A stretch of DNA of 64,000 bases, taken from positions 83,073-147,072 of the forward strand of contig JAEXHI010000012.1 of NCBI GenBank assembly GCA_023450085.1. The letters run 5' to 3'. This document shows, piece after piece, positions 1-8,239 of this stretch. The DNA is from Bacteroidota bacterium (GTDB lineage: Bacteria; Bacteroidota; Bacteroidia; Sphingobacteriales; Sphingobacteriaceae). The position numbers and the translations under genes were made by a program. The notes beneath the pieces were generated by a model. That model made no database searches and was not told the DNA's origin. It was given only the letters and a program-made list of their open reading frames with translations. Every line of letters begins with the position of its first letter. Within the stretch, counting starts at the first letter, position 1.

Positions 1-935
1 TCCTGTATAAAGCCTAAACCGTAGGCCGTTAACTGGATAAATGATGCAATGACACTCAAAAATGCAATTTTTATTGATTTATTGAGCTGCCAAGCATGAA
101 AAAATATCAACAGAAAATATAACAGCACCAAGAAATTGCCAACATAGGCCAAAGGCCTGTAAAAGATGTTGCAAAGAATCACAAACCCCAGTCCAAGCGT
201 AAAAACAGCAGGAAAAAAATGTACCAGCTTTAGCTCAGAAGGAAAATGTTTATAGATATTGATACGTGCCCTGCCAAAAAAATGTAGCTGCTTGTAAAAT
301 TGTGTAAAACTGGTACGTCGTTTATGGTAAACTTTAGCGGCAGGTATAAGGCCTATTTTAAATCCGTTTTCATGGATACGAATACTATATTCAATGTCTT
401 CGCCCAAACGGGTCAAGATAAAACCACCTACTTTTTCATAAACCTCTCTGGAAATGCCCATGTTAAAGCTACGTGGATGAAACTGGCCAATGTGCTTTTT
501 ATTACCTCTAATTCCACCTGTGGTAAATGGCGAGGTCATGGCATAACTGATAGCCTTTTGCACGGGAGTAAAGCTTTCATGTGCAGCATCAGGCCCGCCA
601 AAAGCATCTAACTGGTGCTCATATAGGTAATCTTTTACCGTTTCCAAATAATCGGAAGGTACGAGGATATCCGAGTCAAAAATAATGAAATAATCCCCTT
701 TGGCACGTTCAAAACCAAAGTTCCTAGAAAAACCCTGTCCTGAGTTTTCCTTGTAGAAATACTTTACATCAAGTTTGTTTTCAAAGGAAGCTACAATATC
801 CTTGGCGTCATTTACCGAACCATCTTCTATCACCAGTACTTCAAACTGCATATAAGTTTGTTTGCACAAGGTAGATAGCAGTTCCTTAATTTCCTGCGGC
901 CTATTGTATAAAGGGATGATAATGGAGAAGAACAT
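1..935 (-). CDS. Family 2 glycosyltransferase, C-terminus cut by window edge
   Basis: An open frame starts with ATG at 935 and runs off the left edge (311 codons visible). The N-terminus MFFSIIIPLYNRP, then VLVIEDGS and a DSDILVP acidic motif near residue 95, are typical of the GT-A fold of family 2 glycosyltransferases, which transfer sugars from nucleotide donors. An ED motif (LGEDIEYSIR) follows around residue 185. The last 80 or so residues contain at least two hydrophobic stretches, so the protein is probably anchored in the inner membrane with a cytoplasmic catalytic domain. The next gene upstream on the same strand (998-1945) is another GT2, so both may act on one lipid-linked or surface glycan. 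Acceptor and donor cannot be told. The true C-terminus lies outside the window. Confidence 0.85.
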   Translation of the reverse strand, partial: MFFSIIIPLYNRPQEIKELLSTLCKQTYMQFEVLVIEDGSVNDAKDIVASFENKLDVKYFYKENSGQGFSRNFGFERAKGDYFIIFDSDILVPSDYLETVKDYLYEHQLDAFGGPDAAHESFTPVQKAISYAMTSPFTTGGIRGNKKHIGQFHPRSFNMGISREVYEKVGGFILTRLGEDIEYSIRIHENGFKIGLIPAAKVYHKRRTSFTQFYKQLHFFGRARINIYKHFPSELKLVHFFPAVFTLGLGFVILCNIFYRPLAYVGNFLVLLYFLLIFFHAWQLNKSIKIAFLSVIASFIQLTAYGLGFIQ

Positions 936-997
936 GTTTTGAGCTAAAAGCAAAAAGCCAAATGCTTAAAGCTTTTCGCCTTAAGCCTTAAGCTTAA

Positions 998-1945
998 TTA
1001 AATCTCTTTTTCTATTAAATACTGGTTTCTTTCTGGGGCATTACGGCCTACTAACTCGGCTACAAAACCCGCCAAAAACATTTGTGAACCTACAATAATG
1101 GCTACCAATGCCAAATAAAATAACGGCTGATCGGTAGAGTTACGATAAGGCAAATTATTCCAAATCAGCACCTTTTTTTCAATCATGATATACAGTGCCA
1201 TAATGATACCGATGAAAAAACTCAATACGCCCAATGAACCAAAAAAGTGCATGGGTCTTTTACCAAACTTGCCTACAAAGAAGATGGACATTAAATCCAA
1301 AAAGCCATTGATAAAACGACTTAATCCGAATTTGGTTACGCCGTATTTACGGGCACGGTGTTCTACCACCTGCTCTCCAATTTTGGCAAAGCCAGCCCAT
1401 TTGGCCAATACGGGAATATAACGGTGCATTTCGCCATATACTTCAATGGTTTTCACCACATCATGACGGTAAGCTTTTAAACCACAGTTAAAATCGTTCA
1501 GTTGAATACCACTCATTTTACGGGTAGCAGCATTGAACAGTTTGGTAGGAATGGTTTTGGTAATGGGGTCGTAGCGTTTCTTTTTCCAGCCCGAAATTAC
1601 ATCGTAGCTTTCTTCTTTTATTCTACGATAAAGTTCAGGAATTTCATCTGGACTGTCTTGTAAATCAGCATCCATGGTAATAATAACCTCGCCTTGTGCC
1701 GCAGCAAAGCCAACGTTTAAAGCTGCCGACTTACCGTAGTTACGTCTAAATTTAATTGCTTTAATACTGGCAAACTTCTGCTTTAGCTCGGTAATTACTT
1801 GCCAAGAACGGTCGGTACTACCATCATCTATAAAAACTGCCTCGTAAGAAAACTGGTGCTTTTGCATCACATCATCTATCCAAGCAATCAATTCTGGCAA
1901 TGATTCTTCTTCGTTATATAAAGGTACTACTACTGATATATCCAT
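998..1945 (-). CDS. Polyprenyl-phosphate-type glycosyltransferase (GT2, GtrB/DPM1-like)
   Basis: This 315-residue protein starts MDISVVVPLYNEEESL and carries DDGSTD (about residues 40-45) and DADLQD (about 92-97), the nucleotide-sugar and metal-binding motifs of GT2 enzymes in the GtrB/DPM1 group. The stretch GVTKFGLSRF near residue 200 is typical of that group. Two hydrophobic helices follow (about 232-255 and 275-297), as in GtrB proteins, which load a sugar onto undecaprenyl phosphate at the inner membrane. Length fits the family. It precedes the truncated GT2 by about 60 bases on the same strand, so the two are probably co-transcribed. The sugar cannot be assigned from sequence. Confidence 0.88.
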   Translation of the reverse strand: MDISVVVPLYNEEESLPELIAWIDDVMQKHQFSYEAVFIDDGSTDRSWQVITELKQKFASIKAIKFRRNYGKSAALNVGFAAAQGEVIITMDADLQDSPDEIPELYRRIKEESYDVISGWKKKRYDPITKTIPTKLFNAATRKMSGIQLNDFNCGLKAYRHDVVKTIEVYGEMHRYIPVLAKWAGFAKIGEQVVEHRARKYGVTKFGLSRFINGFLDLMSIFFVGKFGKRPMHFFGSLGVLSFFIGIIMALYIMIEKKVLIWNNLPYRNSTDQPLFYLALVAIIVGSQMFLAGFVAELVGRNAPERNQYLIEKEI

Positions 1946-2075
1946 TTTTTAGTATTGGGTATAGTATCACTATGGAGACACTAAATTTGAAAGCAAATGC
2001 TTACAAAAAACAACGTGCAAATTTCATCAAATAAATTGAGAAAAATGCACGTTTGAATAATATTTAAATAAGGTT

Positions 2076-2657
2076 TTAATTCCCTTCTATCTTGCTTTCC
2101 GCAGGGTCGTAAAATGGATTAGGATTACTGCGTTTAAAGATCAAAGCAAAAATTAACGCCCCAATAAAGTACATCACCGCTGAAATACCAAAACCTACTA
2201 CTGCCTGTGGTAAAGTAGGTGTAAATTGCTGATCAACATTTTCATGAGATTTTGCCATGGCTTTATTAATTTCTTCATCAGATAAGCCAAAGGATTTCAT
2301 GGTAGATTCTGTTTTGGTTAAAACAAGCTCCTTCATTTTTTCAGGATAGCTTGGATCAATGAATTTACCAAAAGCGATATTAAAGACAAATACAAGTCCC
2401 ATTGCTAAAACAAAAGTCACAAATATTGGCCATAATGCTTCTCCAAAAGTCCAATAACCACCTACTTTTTTACGCATATCAATACAAAAGAAAATTGCAA
2501 AGGCAATGCCTATTAAAAATGTAATACCTCCGTACCAGAAAGAGCTCATTAAGCTTGGTGCTACATACCAAGTCACTAAGAATATTACAATATTTACCGC
2601 TCCCCAAATGAGTCCATTTTTTAGAGCTTCACTTTTAATGTTTACTGTACTCGTCAT
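2076..2657 (-). CDS. DUF4199 family integral membrane protein
   Basis: This 193-residue protein has four clear hydrophobic segments (about 13-30, 36-56, 72-92 and 150-170) separated by a polar stretch of about 50 residues. That pattern, plus the WTFGEALWPIFVTF segment, fits DUF4199, a membrane family found mostly in Bacteroidota and often encoded beside glycosyltransferase and dihydroorotase-like genes, as it is here. Its biochemical role is unknown. It lies 16 bases downstream of the gene ending at 2674 and probably belongs to the same transcript as that gene, the dihydroorotase-like gene and the BatA-like gene. Confidence 0.8.
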   Translation of the reverse strand: MTSTVNIKSEALKNGLIWGAVNIVIFLVTWYVAPSLMSSFWYGGITFLIGIAFAIFFCIDMRKKVGGYWTFGEALWPIFVTFVLAMGLVFVFNIAFGKFIDPSYPEKMKELVLTKTESTMKSFGLSDEEINKAMAKSHENVDQQFTPTLPQAVVGFGISAVMYFIGALIFALIFKRSNPNPFYDPAESKIEGN

Positions 2658-2673
2658 AAAAAATAAGTTTTAG

Positions 2674-3348
2674 TTATCTAGATTGATTAAAGTTAGCAAT
2701 TAAGCAATAAACAGACGCATCAAAAGCCTTATTGTTACTATATTTCTCTAAATCTTTATAAACTTGTTCATTTGAGCTTGGGTGTAGGAAGAAAGTCATA
2801 AATGGCACAAACAGTTCTTTCATTTCATCCACCAAGTTTAAAATCTTGGCATTTTCGCTAATTTCCTGTACACTGCTTTCCGCCAATTGTTGATTACTGA
2901 TCAGGTCTTCGTAGATATGGTACTCGTCCTGAAACTCATCCTCATCCACCAAAAGGAACTCTTTTAGGAAATCTTCCAAATCAGGTTTAATTTGTTCATC
3001 GTGACACTCATTAATGTACAACAACAAATTCAACAACTCGGTACCTCTATCAATAGTTTCTTCTTCAATGGCTTCCCATTCCTTTGATTCCAAGTAATCT
3101 TCTTCCAATTTGGCAACGTCGCTGGTAAAGAAGTTGATCATCAATAAATCGAAATACACTTCTCTAAGCTCTTCAAACTTAGGGTACTCATCAAAAACAG
3201 CGTCAAATTTCTCCACCTTGTCCATAAAATTGGCATCTAATTCAAATGCCTCTACCAATTGATGGCTTAATTCTACACTAGGAGCTTTTTGCAATTCTGC
3301 AAACTTTGCCAACGATGCTGTTAAACTCTTTTTTACGATATTGTTCAT
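2674..3348 (-). CDS. Acidic helical protein of unknown function
   Basis: I chose the ATG at 3348 (MNNIVKKSLT, 224 residues) because AAAGGA lies just upstream, and the extra 15 codons of the longer frame read into a repeat-like sequence. The protein is strongly acidic, with Glu/Asp runs near residues 85-100 and 135-160. It looks entirely alpha-helical, with no signal peptide, membrane segment or recognisable catalytic motif. It sits between the DUF4199 gene and the dihydroorotase-like gene in a same-strand cluster, so it is probably cytoplasmic and co-expressed with them. I do not recognise the family. Confidence 0.7.
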   Translation of the reverse strand: MNNIVKKSLTASLAKFAELQKAPSVELSHQLVEAFELDANFMDKVEKFDAVFDEYPKFEELREVYFDLLMINFFTSDVAKLEEDYLESKEWEAIEEETIDRGTELLNLLLYINECHDEQIKPDLEDFLKEFLLVDEDEFQDEYHIYEDLISNQQLAESSVQEISENAKILNLVDEMKELFVPFMTFFLHPSSNEQVYKDLEKYSNNKAFDASVYCLIANFNQSR

Positions 3349-3448
3349 GGTGTTTTCCTTTATTAGTTTGTCATTCGGACTTTTGTTTGTCATTCCGACG
3401 AAAGGAGGAATCTCAAGATTCTTCGCTTCGCTCTGAATGAAAAAAGTG

Positions 3449-4708
3449 TTAAAAAACTCGGTACTGTTTATGATTATAAACCAATCCTACCCTTCCTTTC
3501 AATGTGGTATTGAACAAAGGTGAATTAGCAGCTTTCGACTGGTTGGTTTCACTGTCAAAACGCCATTCTTGTGTTGGGTTAAATGCTGTAAAATTAGCTA
3601 CTTGTCCTATTTCAATTTGCGGAACATCTAATTTCAACAGCTTACGAGGGGCAATAGCTAATTTCTCTACAATTAATGCGGTATCTAAACCAGCTTGCAA
3701 TAGCAATGGCAATACAGTTTGCAAGGCAATGATTCCGTAGTGAGCAATTTCAAACTCTACATTTTTAAATTCTATTTCATGTGGTCGGTGTTGCGACGAA
3801 ATAGCATCGATAGTACCATCTTTTAATCCCGCAATGAGTGCCTTATTATCAGCCTTTCCACGCAATGGAGGTTTTACTTTGTAATTGCTATCAAAATCAT
3901 TCAAAAGTTCTTCCGTAAAGACCAATTGATGGGCCGCCACATCACAAGTTACCTTCACACCATCTTTTTTAGCTTTTTTAATCAATGCCACTGATCCAGC
4001 GGTAGAAATATTGCTGATGTGAAGTGGTGCGTTGTGATATTGCGCCAAGAAAATATCTCTGGATACCTGTAATTCTTCGGCCAAGGCTGGTGCGCCTTTC
4101 ATTCCCAATAAAATAGTGGTTTTACTCTCGTTCACTTGCGCTTTGCCTACCAATGCTTTATTTTCAGGATGGGTAAACAATAAACCGTCAAACCCTAAAG
4201 CATATTGTAGTGCCCTGCTCATGAAACCGTCATCGGCAATGGCCTTACCTGCTTCCGCAAAAGCTACGGCACCCGCCCGCTGCATATCAAACATTTCGGC
4301 CAATTCCTTGCCCTCTAGATTTTGACTAATAGCGCCGATAGGTTTTACGTCTACTAAATTGCCTTTTGCTCTGTTAAGGATATATTCTACCTCACCTTTG
4401 CTATGCACTACTGGTTTGGTATTGGGCATAATGGCAATCCCCGTAAAACCTCCAGCTGCCGCTGCTGCTGTCCCAGTACTAATATCTTCTTTAGTTTCCA
4501 GTCCAGGATCACCGAAAACGCAGTTTAAATCAAAAAAACCCGGAGACAAAATTGCTCCTTTGCCATTATATACTTCCGCCGATTTCGGATTTTCCAACTT
4601 ACTGGCTATAGCTGTAATGATTCCGTTTTCAACACTTACATCACAAGTTTTCCCGTTAAACTTACTGTTCGGATCGGCAATGGTAATTCCCTTAATTAAG
4701 AGGTTCAT
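3449..4708 (-). CDS. Dihydroorotase-like amidohydrolase lacking most metal ligands
   Basis: The start is set at ATG 4708 (MNLLIKG, 419 residues), inside a longer frame, because MNLLIKG aligns with the usual family N-terminus. The protein follows class I dihydroorotase along its length (GTAAAAAGGFTGIAIMPNT, VKPPLRG, DGTIDAISS). The diagnostic residues are changed. The N-terminal D-x-H-x-H ligands read DLNCV, CH-V-S-T reads SNIST, and the catalytic Asp of ATDHAPH is replaced in SSQHRPH. Only the His in FTHPEN is kept. Known dihydroorotases cyclise carbamoyl aspartate in pyrimidine synthesis. This copy is probably not catalytic, or not by the usual metal mechanism, resembling the inactive PyrX partners of aspartate transcarbamoylase. 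It overlaps the end of the BatA-like gene by 17 bases. Confidence 0.85.
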   Translation of the reverse strand: MNLLIKGITIADPNSKFNGKTCDVSVENGIITAIASKLENPKSAEVYNGKGAILSPGFFDLNCVFGDPGLETKEDISTGTAAAAAGGFTGIAIMPNTKPVVHSKGEVEYILNRAKGNLVDVKPIGAISQNLEGKELAEMFDMQRAGAVAFAEAGKAIADDGFMSRALQYALGFDGLLFTHPENKALVGKAQVNESKTTILLGMKGAPALAEELQVSRDIFLAQYHNAPLHISNISTAGSVALIKKAKKDGVKVTCDVAAHQLVFTEELLNDFDSNYKVKPPLRGKADNKALIAGLKDGTIDAISSQHRPHEIEFKNVEFEIAHYGIIALQTVLPLLLQAGLDTALIVEKLAIAPRKLLKLDVPQIEIGQVANFTAFNPTQEWRFDSETNQSKAANSPLFNTTLKGRVGLVYNHKQYRVF

Positions 4709-6752
4709 GAGTTTTTGTATTTTTATTTTGGGTATGATAAAATCTGACCAATAATATTTCCGCCGCAATGAAAACTAAGCTTAAAATTAGGCAAAGTTTC
4801 CATAATTCGGTTCCATTATTTTCTTCGGCAATGGCCGATGAAACATTCTCTTTCTGAGCATCAATAAAGTGTATTTTTTGAGCACCAAACTTTTCTTCCA
4901 ATGCTGTTTGGCTATCATACTTCATTTCTGATTCAGCCCTATTGTCGTTATAAGCAACAACAGCCAAAGTGGTATCTCCATTTTTGATAGTATAAAAACC
5001 AGCTTTTTGTATTTGATCGGCAACGTAAAGTAAAGTTTTACCATTCTGATGGTTCACATCTGGGATCACTTCAAATCCATCTCCAATTAGTTTTAATGAC
5101 TGATTTGCCCCAATTTTCACGGCTGGTAGCTCTATCACATTATCCTTGGCAATAGTATAAAACAACGGCTGGTCTTTTGCACTTTCAAAAGCAATTTTAT
5201 ACATCAAGGGTACAAAAAGCGGGTGCTTGGCTAAATTACCATCCTGTTCATCTAAACCAGTAGCGGCCAAAAACACTTGTCCAGAATTAATGGGATAACG
5301 TGCTAAATAAAGTTTACCTGCTGGAAATTGCAGTAAGTTTTCCTTGCTGGTAGTACTGCGTTCGGCATAGGTGAAATATCTATTGGCCAATGGCAGATCC
5401 ATATTTTTAGGTAACACCTCAAATACATCCTTAAACAAAGGATGCTTAAGCTCTATTTGGGCCACCTTTCCAGGTTCTGTCACTAAATTTTCAACTGCAG
5501 GAAGTTTTAGTGCCGTTAAAAAGGAAGAGTATGTTGTCTTGTCGGTTTCTGTAGATGGGAAAATAACCACAGAGCCACCATTATTGAGATAATTTTTAAG
5601 TTCTTGCGCCAATCCGCTTGATGGTTGGCTAATGCCATTAAGCACAATAAGGCTGTAGTTTGCAAAACTGGCATAGTTGATATTGTTTTCGGAAACCGAG
5701 CTTAATTTAAAATAGCTATCGGCATTGAAAAGCGCTTCAATATACTTAGCTGTTTTAATACCGTTAATGCTCAATACCTGTTGGTTAGCGTTGACGTTAA
5801 AGCTAAAGTTCAGTTGATCATCAAAGGTGAGCGGAAAATCCTTAATGCTCAATACCCCACGTTGCCATCCCAAACCTAAACCACTGTAAGAAAGTGTATC
5901 AATGGCAGTTTCACCTGCTTTAACATTAATACTTCCCACTGCCTTTTGCTGATTGTTGATCGTTAGTTTCAGTGGTACATTTTGGGCGTCTTCATTACCA
6001 AAGTTCTTCAATCTAACAATGATTTTCTCAGAAGTGTTGGCCTGATGTACAGGCGAAAGAAACCAAACGCTATCTACAGAAATGTTAGGCAGTTCATTAC
6101 CACTTAACTTTACCAGTGCCAATTGTGTTTGTTCTTCTTTTTTTACAGGTTCCTTGCCTACAAAGTTTTGCTGAAAATCAGAAATAACATAAGCAAACCT
6201 GTTACTGCTTCCCGTGAAAACACCTTGCTGTCTGTTGATTACCTGTTGTAAGTTTCTATTAGCGGCAGATATTTTCACTTCGTCAACGGCCTGCAAAAAC
6301 TCTTCGGCATTTAACAGACGTTGATGCTGTCCTTCAAAATCGTTAGTTAATAACTGAAAACGGTCGTTGATTTGGTAGCTTTTTACAATTTCCTTTGCTC
6401 TGCGTTTGGCTTCATCAAGTAGGCTTCCTTCTTTATTTACGGCATCCATACTGTAGGAATTATCCAAATAGATGCTTACAATATTTCCGCTTGCTTTATT
6501 CGCAGTTGCGTTGGAACTAATAAAAGGACGCGAAAAAGCAAAGACCAAAAACGTGATCGCTAAAATGCGAGCAGCTAAAATCAATAGATTCTTTAACTTT
6601 TCTTTAGAAGAATTTTGTTCCTGTACTTCTTTAAGGAAGGCTACATTACTAAAATAAACTTTCTTGAATTTACGGAAATTGAATAAATGAATAATGACCG
6701 GGATAAGGACCGCCAAAAGTGCAAAAAGAAAGCCCGGATAGAGGAAATTCAT
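4692..6752 (-). CDS. BatA-type N-terminal domain protein with vWA-like region
   Basis: This 686-residue protein begins MNFLYPGFLFALLAVLIPV and continues with HLFNFRKFKKVYFSNVAFL, the hallmark of the BatA (aerotolerance) N-terminal domain of Bacteroidota. A second membrane helix (about 58-78) leads into a von Willebrand A-like region with YLDNSYSMD (a D-x-S-x-S MIDAS-like start) near residue 90. A large periplasmic part and a final helix (about 655-675) follow. Bat-type proteins in Bacteroidota are linked to oxygen tolerance and envelope stress, but the exact role is not settled. The end overlaps the dihydroorotase-like start, which suggests translational coupling. Confidence 0.85.
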   Translation of the reverse strand: MNFLYPGFLFALLAVLIPVIIHLFNFRKFKKVYFSNVAFLKEVQEQNSSKEKLKNLLILAARILAITFLVFAFSRPFISSNATANKASGNIVSIYLDNSYSMDAVNKEGSLLDEAKRRAKEIVKSYQINDRFQLLTNDFEGQHQRLLNAEEFLQAVDEVKISAANRNLQQVINRQQGVFTGSSNRFAYVISDFQQNFVGKEPVKKEEQTQLALVKLSGNELPNISVDSVWFLSPVHQANTSEKIIVRLKNFGNEDAQNVPLKLTINNQQKAVGSINVKAGETAIDTLSYSGLGLGWQRGVLSIKDFPLTFDDQLNFSFNVNANQQVLSINGIKTAKYIEALFNADSYFKLSSVSENNINYASFANYSLIVLNGISQPSSGLAQELKNYLNNGGSVVIFPSTETDKTTYSSFLTALKLPAVENLVTEPGKVAQIELKHPLFKDVFEVLPKNMDLPLANRYFTYAERSTTSKENLLQFPAGKLYLARYPINSGQVFLAATGLDEQDGNLAKHPLFVPLMYKIAFESAKDQPLFYTIAKDNVIELPAVKIGANQSLKLIGDGFEVIPDVNHQNGKTLLYVADQIQKAGFYTIKNGDTTLAVVAYNDNRAESEMKYDSQTALEEKFGAQKIHFIDAQKENVSSAIAEENNGTELWKLCLILSLVFIAAEILLVRFYHTQNKNTKTHEPLN

Positions 6753-6890
6753 TAAAAATCAAAGGTACAAAATTTATAAGATAAAATAAAGCGTACTTAC
6801 CTCATGGTATTTACACCTAATGTTAAAAAACACTTGCCAAACATCAACAAAAGCAAGATTAGTTTGTTATGTCTGTAAAATTTTACAGTA

Positions 6891-7022
6891 ATGAAAACTC
6901 CAAATAAAAACAAAAAAGGTGTTGATCAAAAAATAGACAAACCTAAATTAAAAACACAGTCGCCTTTAGCTGAAAAAGACGAAGTTAAACAAGCGGAAGC
7001 TAAACAACAGAAGAAGCGATAA
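6891..7022 (+). CDS. Small Lys-rich hydrophilic protein (43 aa)
   Basis: ATG at 6891 opens a 43-codon frame starting MKTPNKNKKGVDQKID, with about a third Lys/Arg, many Gln/Glu and no hydrophobic core. Composition is like that of other small hydrophilic proteins found near bacterial stress genes. It is the only plausible gene in the roughly 400 bases between the BatA-like gene and the GH130 gene, and both of those run the other way. No family recognised. The high A content of the region could produce such a frame by chance, so confidence is moderate. Confidence 0.4.
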   Translation: MKTPNKNKKGVDQKIDKPKLKTQSPLAEKDEVKQAEAKQQKKR

Positions 7023-7151
7023 TTAAACCACTGTTTTGAACATGGTCTACGGAAAATCTGCATGATTTATGGAAGGCAAGAAAAAGTGTGGAAAGAAAAG
7101 AAAAAATTAACTATCCACCCCTATTTACCTGCTGATTCTGCTAGAGTACAA

Positions 7152-8198
7152 TCAATAAACCCATCTTAACTGCTCCATAATCTCCGCAATCGAAAACTTG
7201 GCTCCGCAAATGAATTCATCGGCAGCGCCATAATAAATGGTCAACTCATCACCTTTAACCAAATGTCCATTGGTAAATACTACAGACCCGAAAAAACCGC
7301 TCAGTTCATAACTTTCCAGTGGTTCCATGATAGGCTCTTCGGTACGAGCCAGTACCTTTGCGGGATTTTCGAGGTCGAGCAATACTGCTCCTAAACAATA
7401 TCGATGTTGATGATTAGCTCCATGGTAAATCTCTAACCAACCTTTCACTGTTTTAATTGGTGCTGCCCCAGCCCCTACTCGAGCACTGTCCCAATAATTC
7501 GGTCTACTTTTTAAAACACACTGGTGATTACCCCAATGAACACCATCCGGAGACTCTGCTATCCAAATATAATGACCACCAATTTCTTTACTACTTGGCC
7601 GATGCAGTGCGTAAAACTTTCCGTTAATTTTTTCTTCAAATAAAGCCACATCTTTGTTGTGTGGCGGCAATATTAGGCCTAGGTTTTCAAACTGTTGCCA
7701 ATTTGTAGTGGTACGCAAACCTACGGCCACACCATTTTCTGAAACAGCAGTATAAGTCAGATAGTAAGTATCGTCTATTTGACTTATCCTACAGTCTTCA
7801 ATTCCATATCTCTCTAATGCACCTACTCCATGTAATTGCAAAGATTCAGGCTTAAATTTCACACCATCTTCACTACTAAACAACCTTAAATATGAAATCG
7901 TGGTCAAATAGTCTAGTCCTTTGTAGTTTATAATTCGAGCATCGGTATTGATCAAATCAGGATCGTCTAATTTAAGTTCCATCACTTCTAAAAGATCATT
8001 GGCCATGCGCATAGGAATAAACAATTTGCCCTCCTGTGGTGCCACGCTTTCTGCCACTCTTACCAATAAATAGGCTTTATGCTGATAGGTAAAAACGCCA
8101 GGATTAAGCAAACAAATGACCTGTAGATTAGCTGTACTGGCAGCTAAATCTTGCGGTTTAAGCAACGGATTCTCTTCAAATCTTTTAGCGATATCCAT
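7152..8198 (-). CDS. Glycoside hydrolase family 130 protein (short form)
   Basis: This 348-residue protein has no signal peptide. It shows GH130 features: GIEDCRI near residue 132, a DVALFEEKINGKFYALHRP block near 185, GAGAAP with a following GWLEIYHGA near 245, and a late YYGAAD. The fold is a five-bladed beta-propeller. Characterised GH130 members are mannoside phosphorylases or mannosidases that release mannose or mannose 1-phosphate inside the cell. The substrate here is not known. It lies 41 bases downstream of ligD on the same strand. A second, longer GH130 protein is encoded at 22355-23833. Related Bacteroidota sequences are sometimes given misleading names in databases, but the propeller motifs support GH130. 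Confidence 0.85.
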   Translation of the reverse strand: MDIAKRFEENPLLKPQDLAASTANLQVICLLNPGVFTYQHKAYLLVRVAESVAPQEGKLFIPMRMANDLLEVMELKLDDPDLINTDARIINYKGLDYLTTISYLRLFSSEDGVKFKPESLQLHGVGALERYGIEDCRISQIDDTYYLTYTAVSENGVAVGLRTTTNWQQFENLGLILPPHNKDVALFEEKINGKFYALHRPSSKEIGGHYIWIAESPDGVHWGNHQCVLKSRPNYWDSARVGAGAAPIKTVKGWLEIYHGANHQHRYCLGAVLLDLENPAKVLARTEEPIMEPLESYELSGFFGSVVFTNGHLVKGDELTIYYGAADEFICGAKFSIAEIMEQLRWVY

Positions 8199-8239
8199 GG
8201 AACAGGTTGAATTTAAATTCGAGTTAAAAAAAGAAAGTA

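Noticed and set aside
300..611. 103-codon plus-strand frame at the left end
   Set aside because: It is antisense to the edge-cut glycosyltransferase, which has clear GT2 motifs throughout the same bases.
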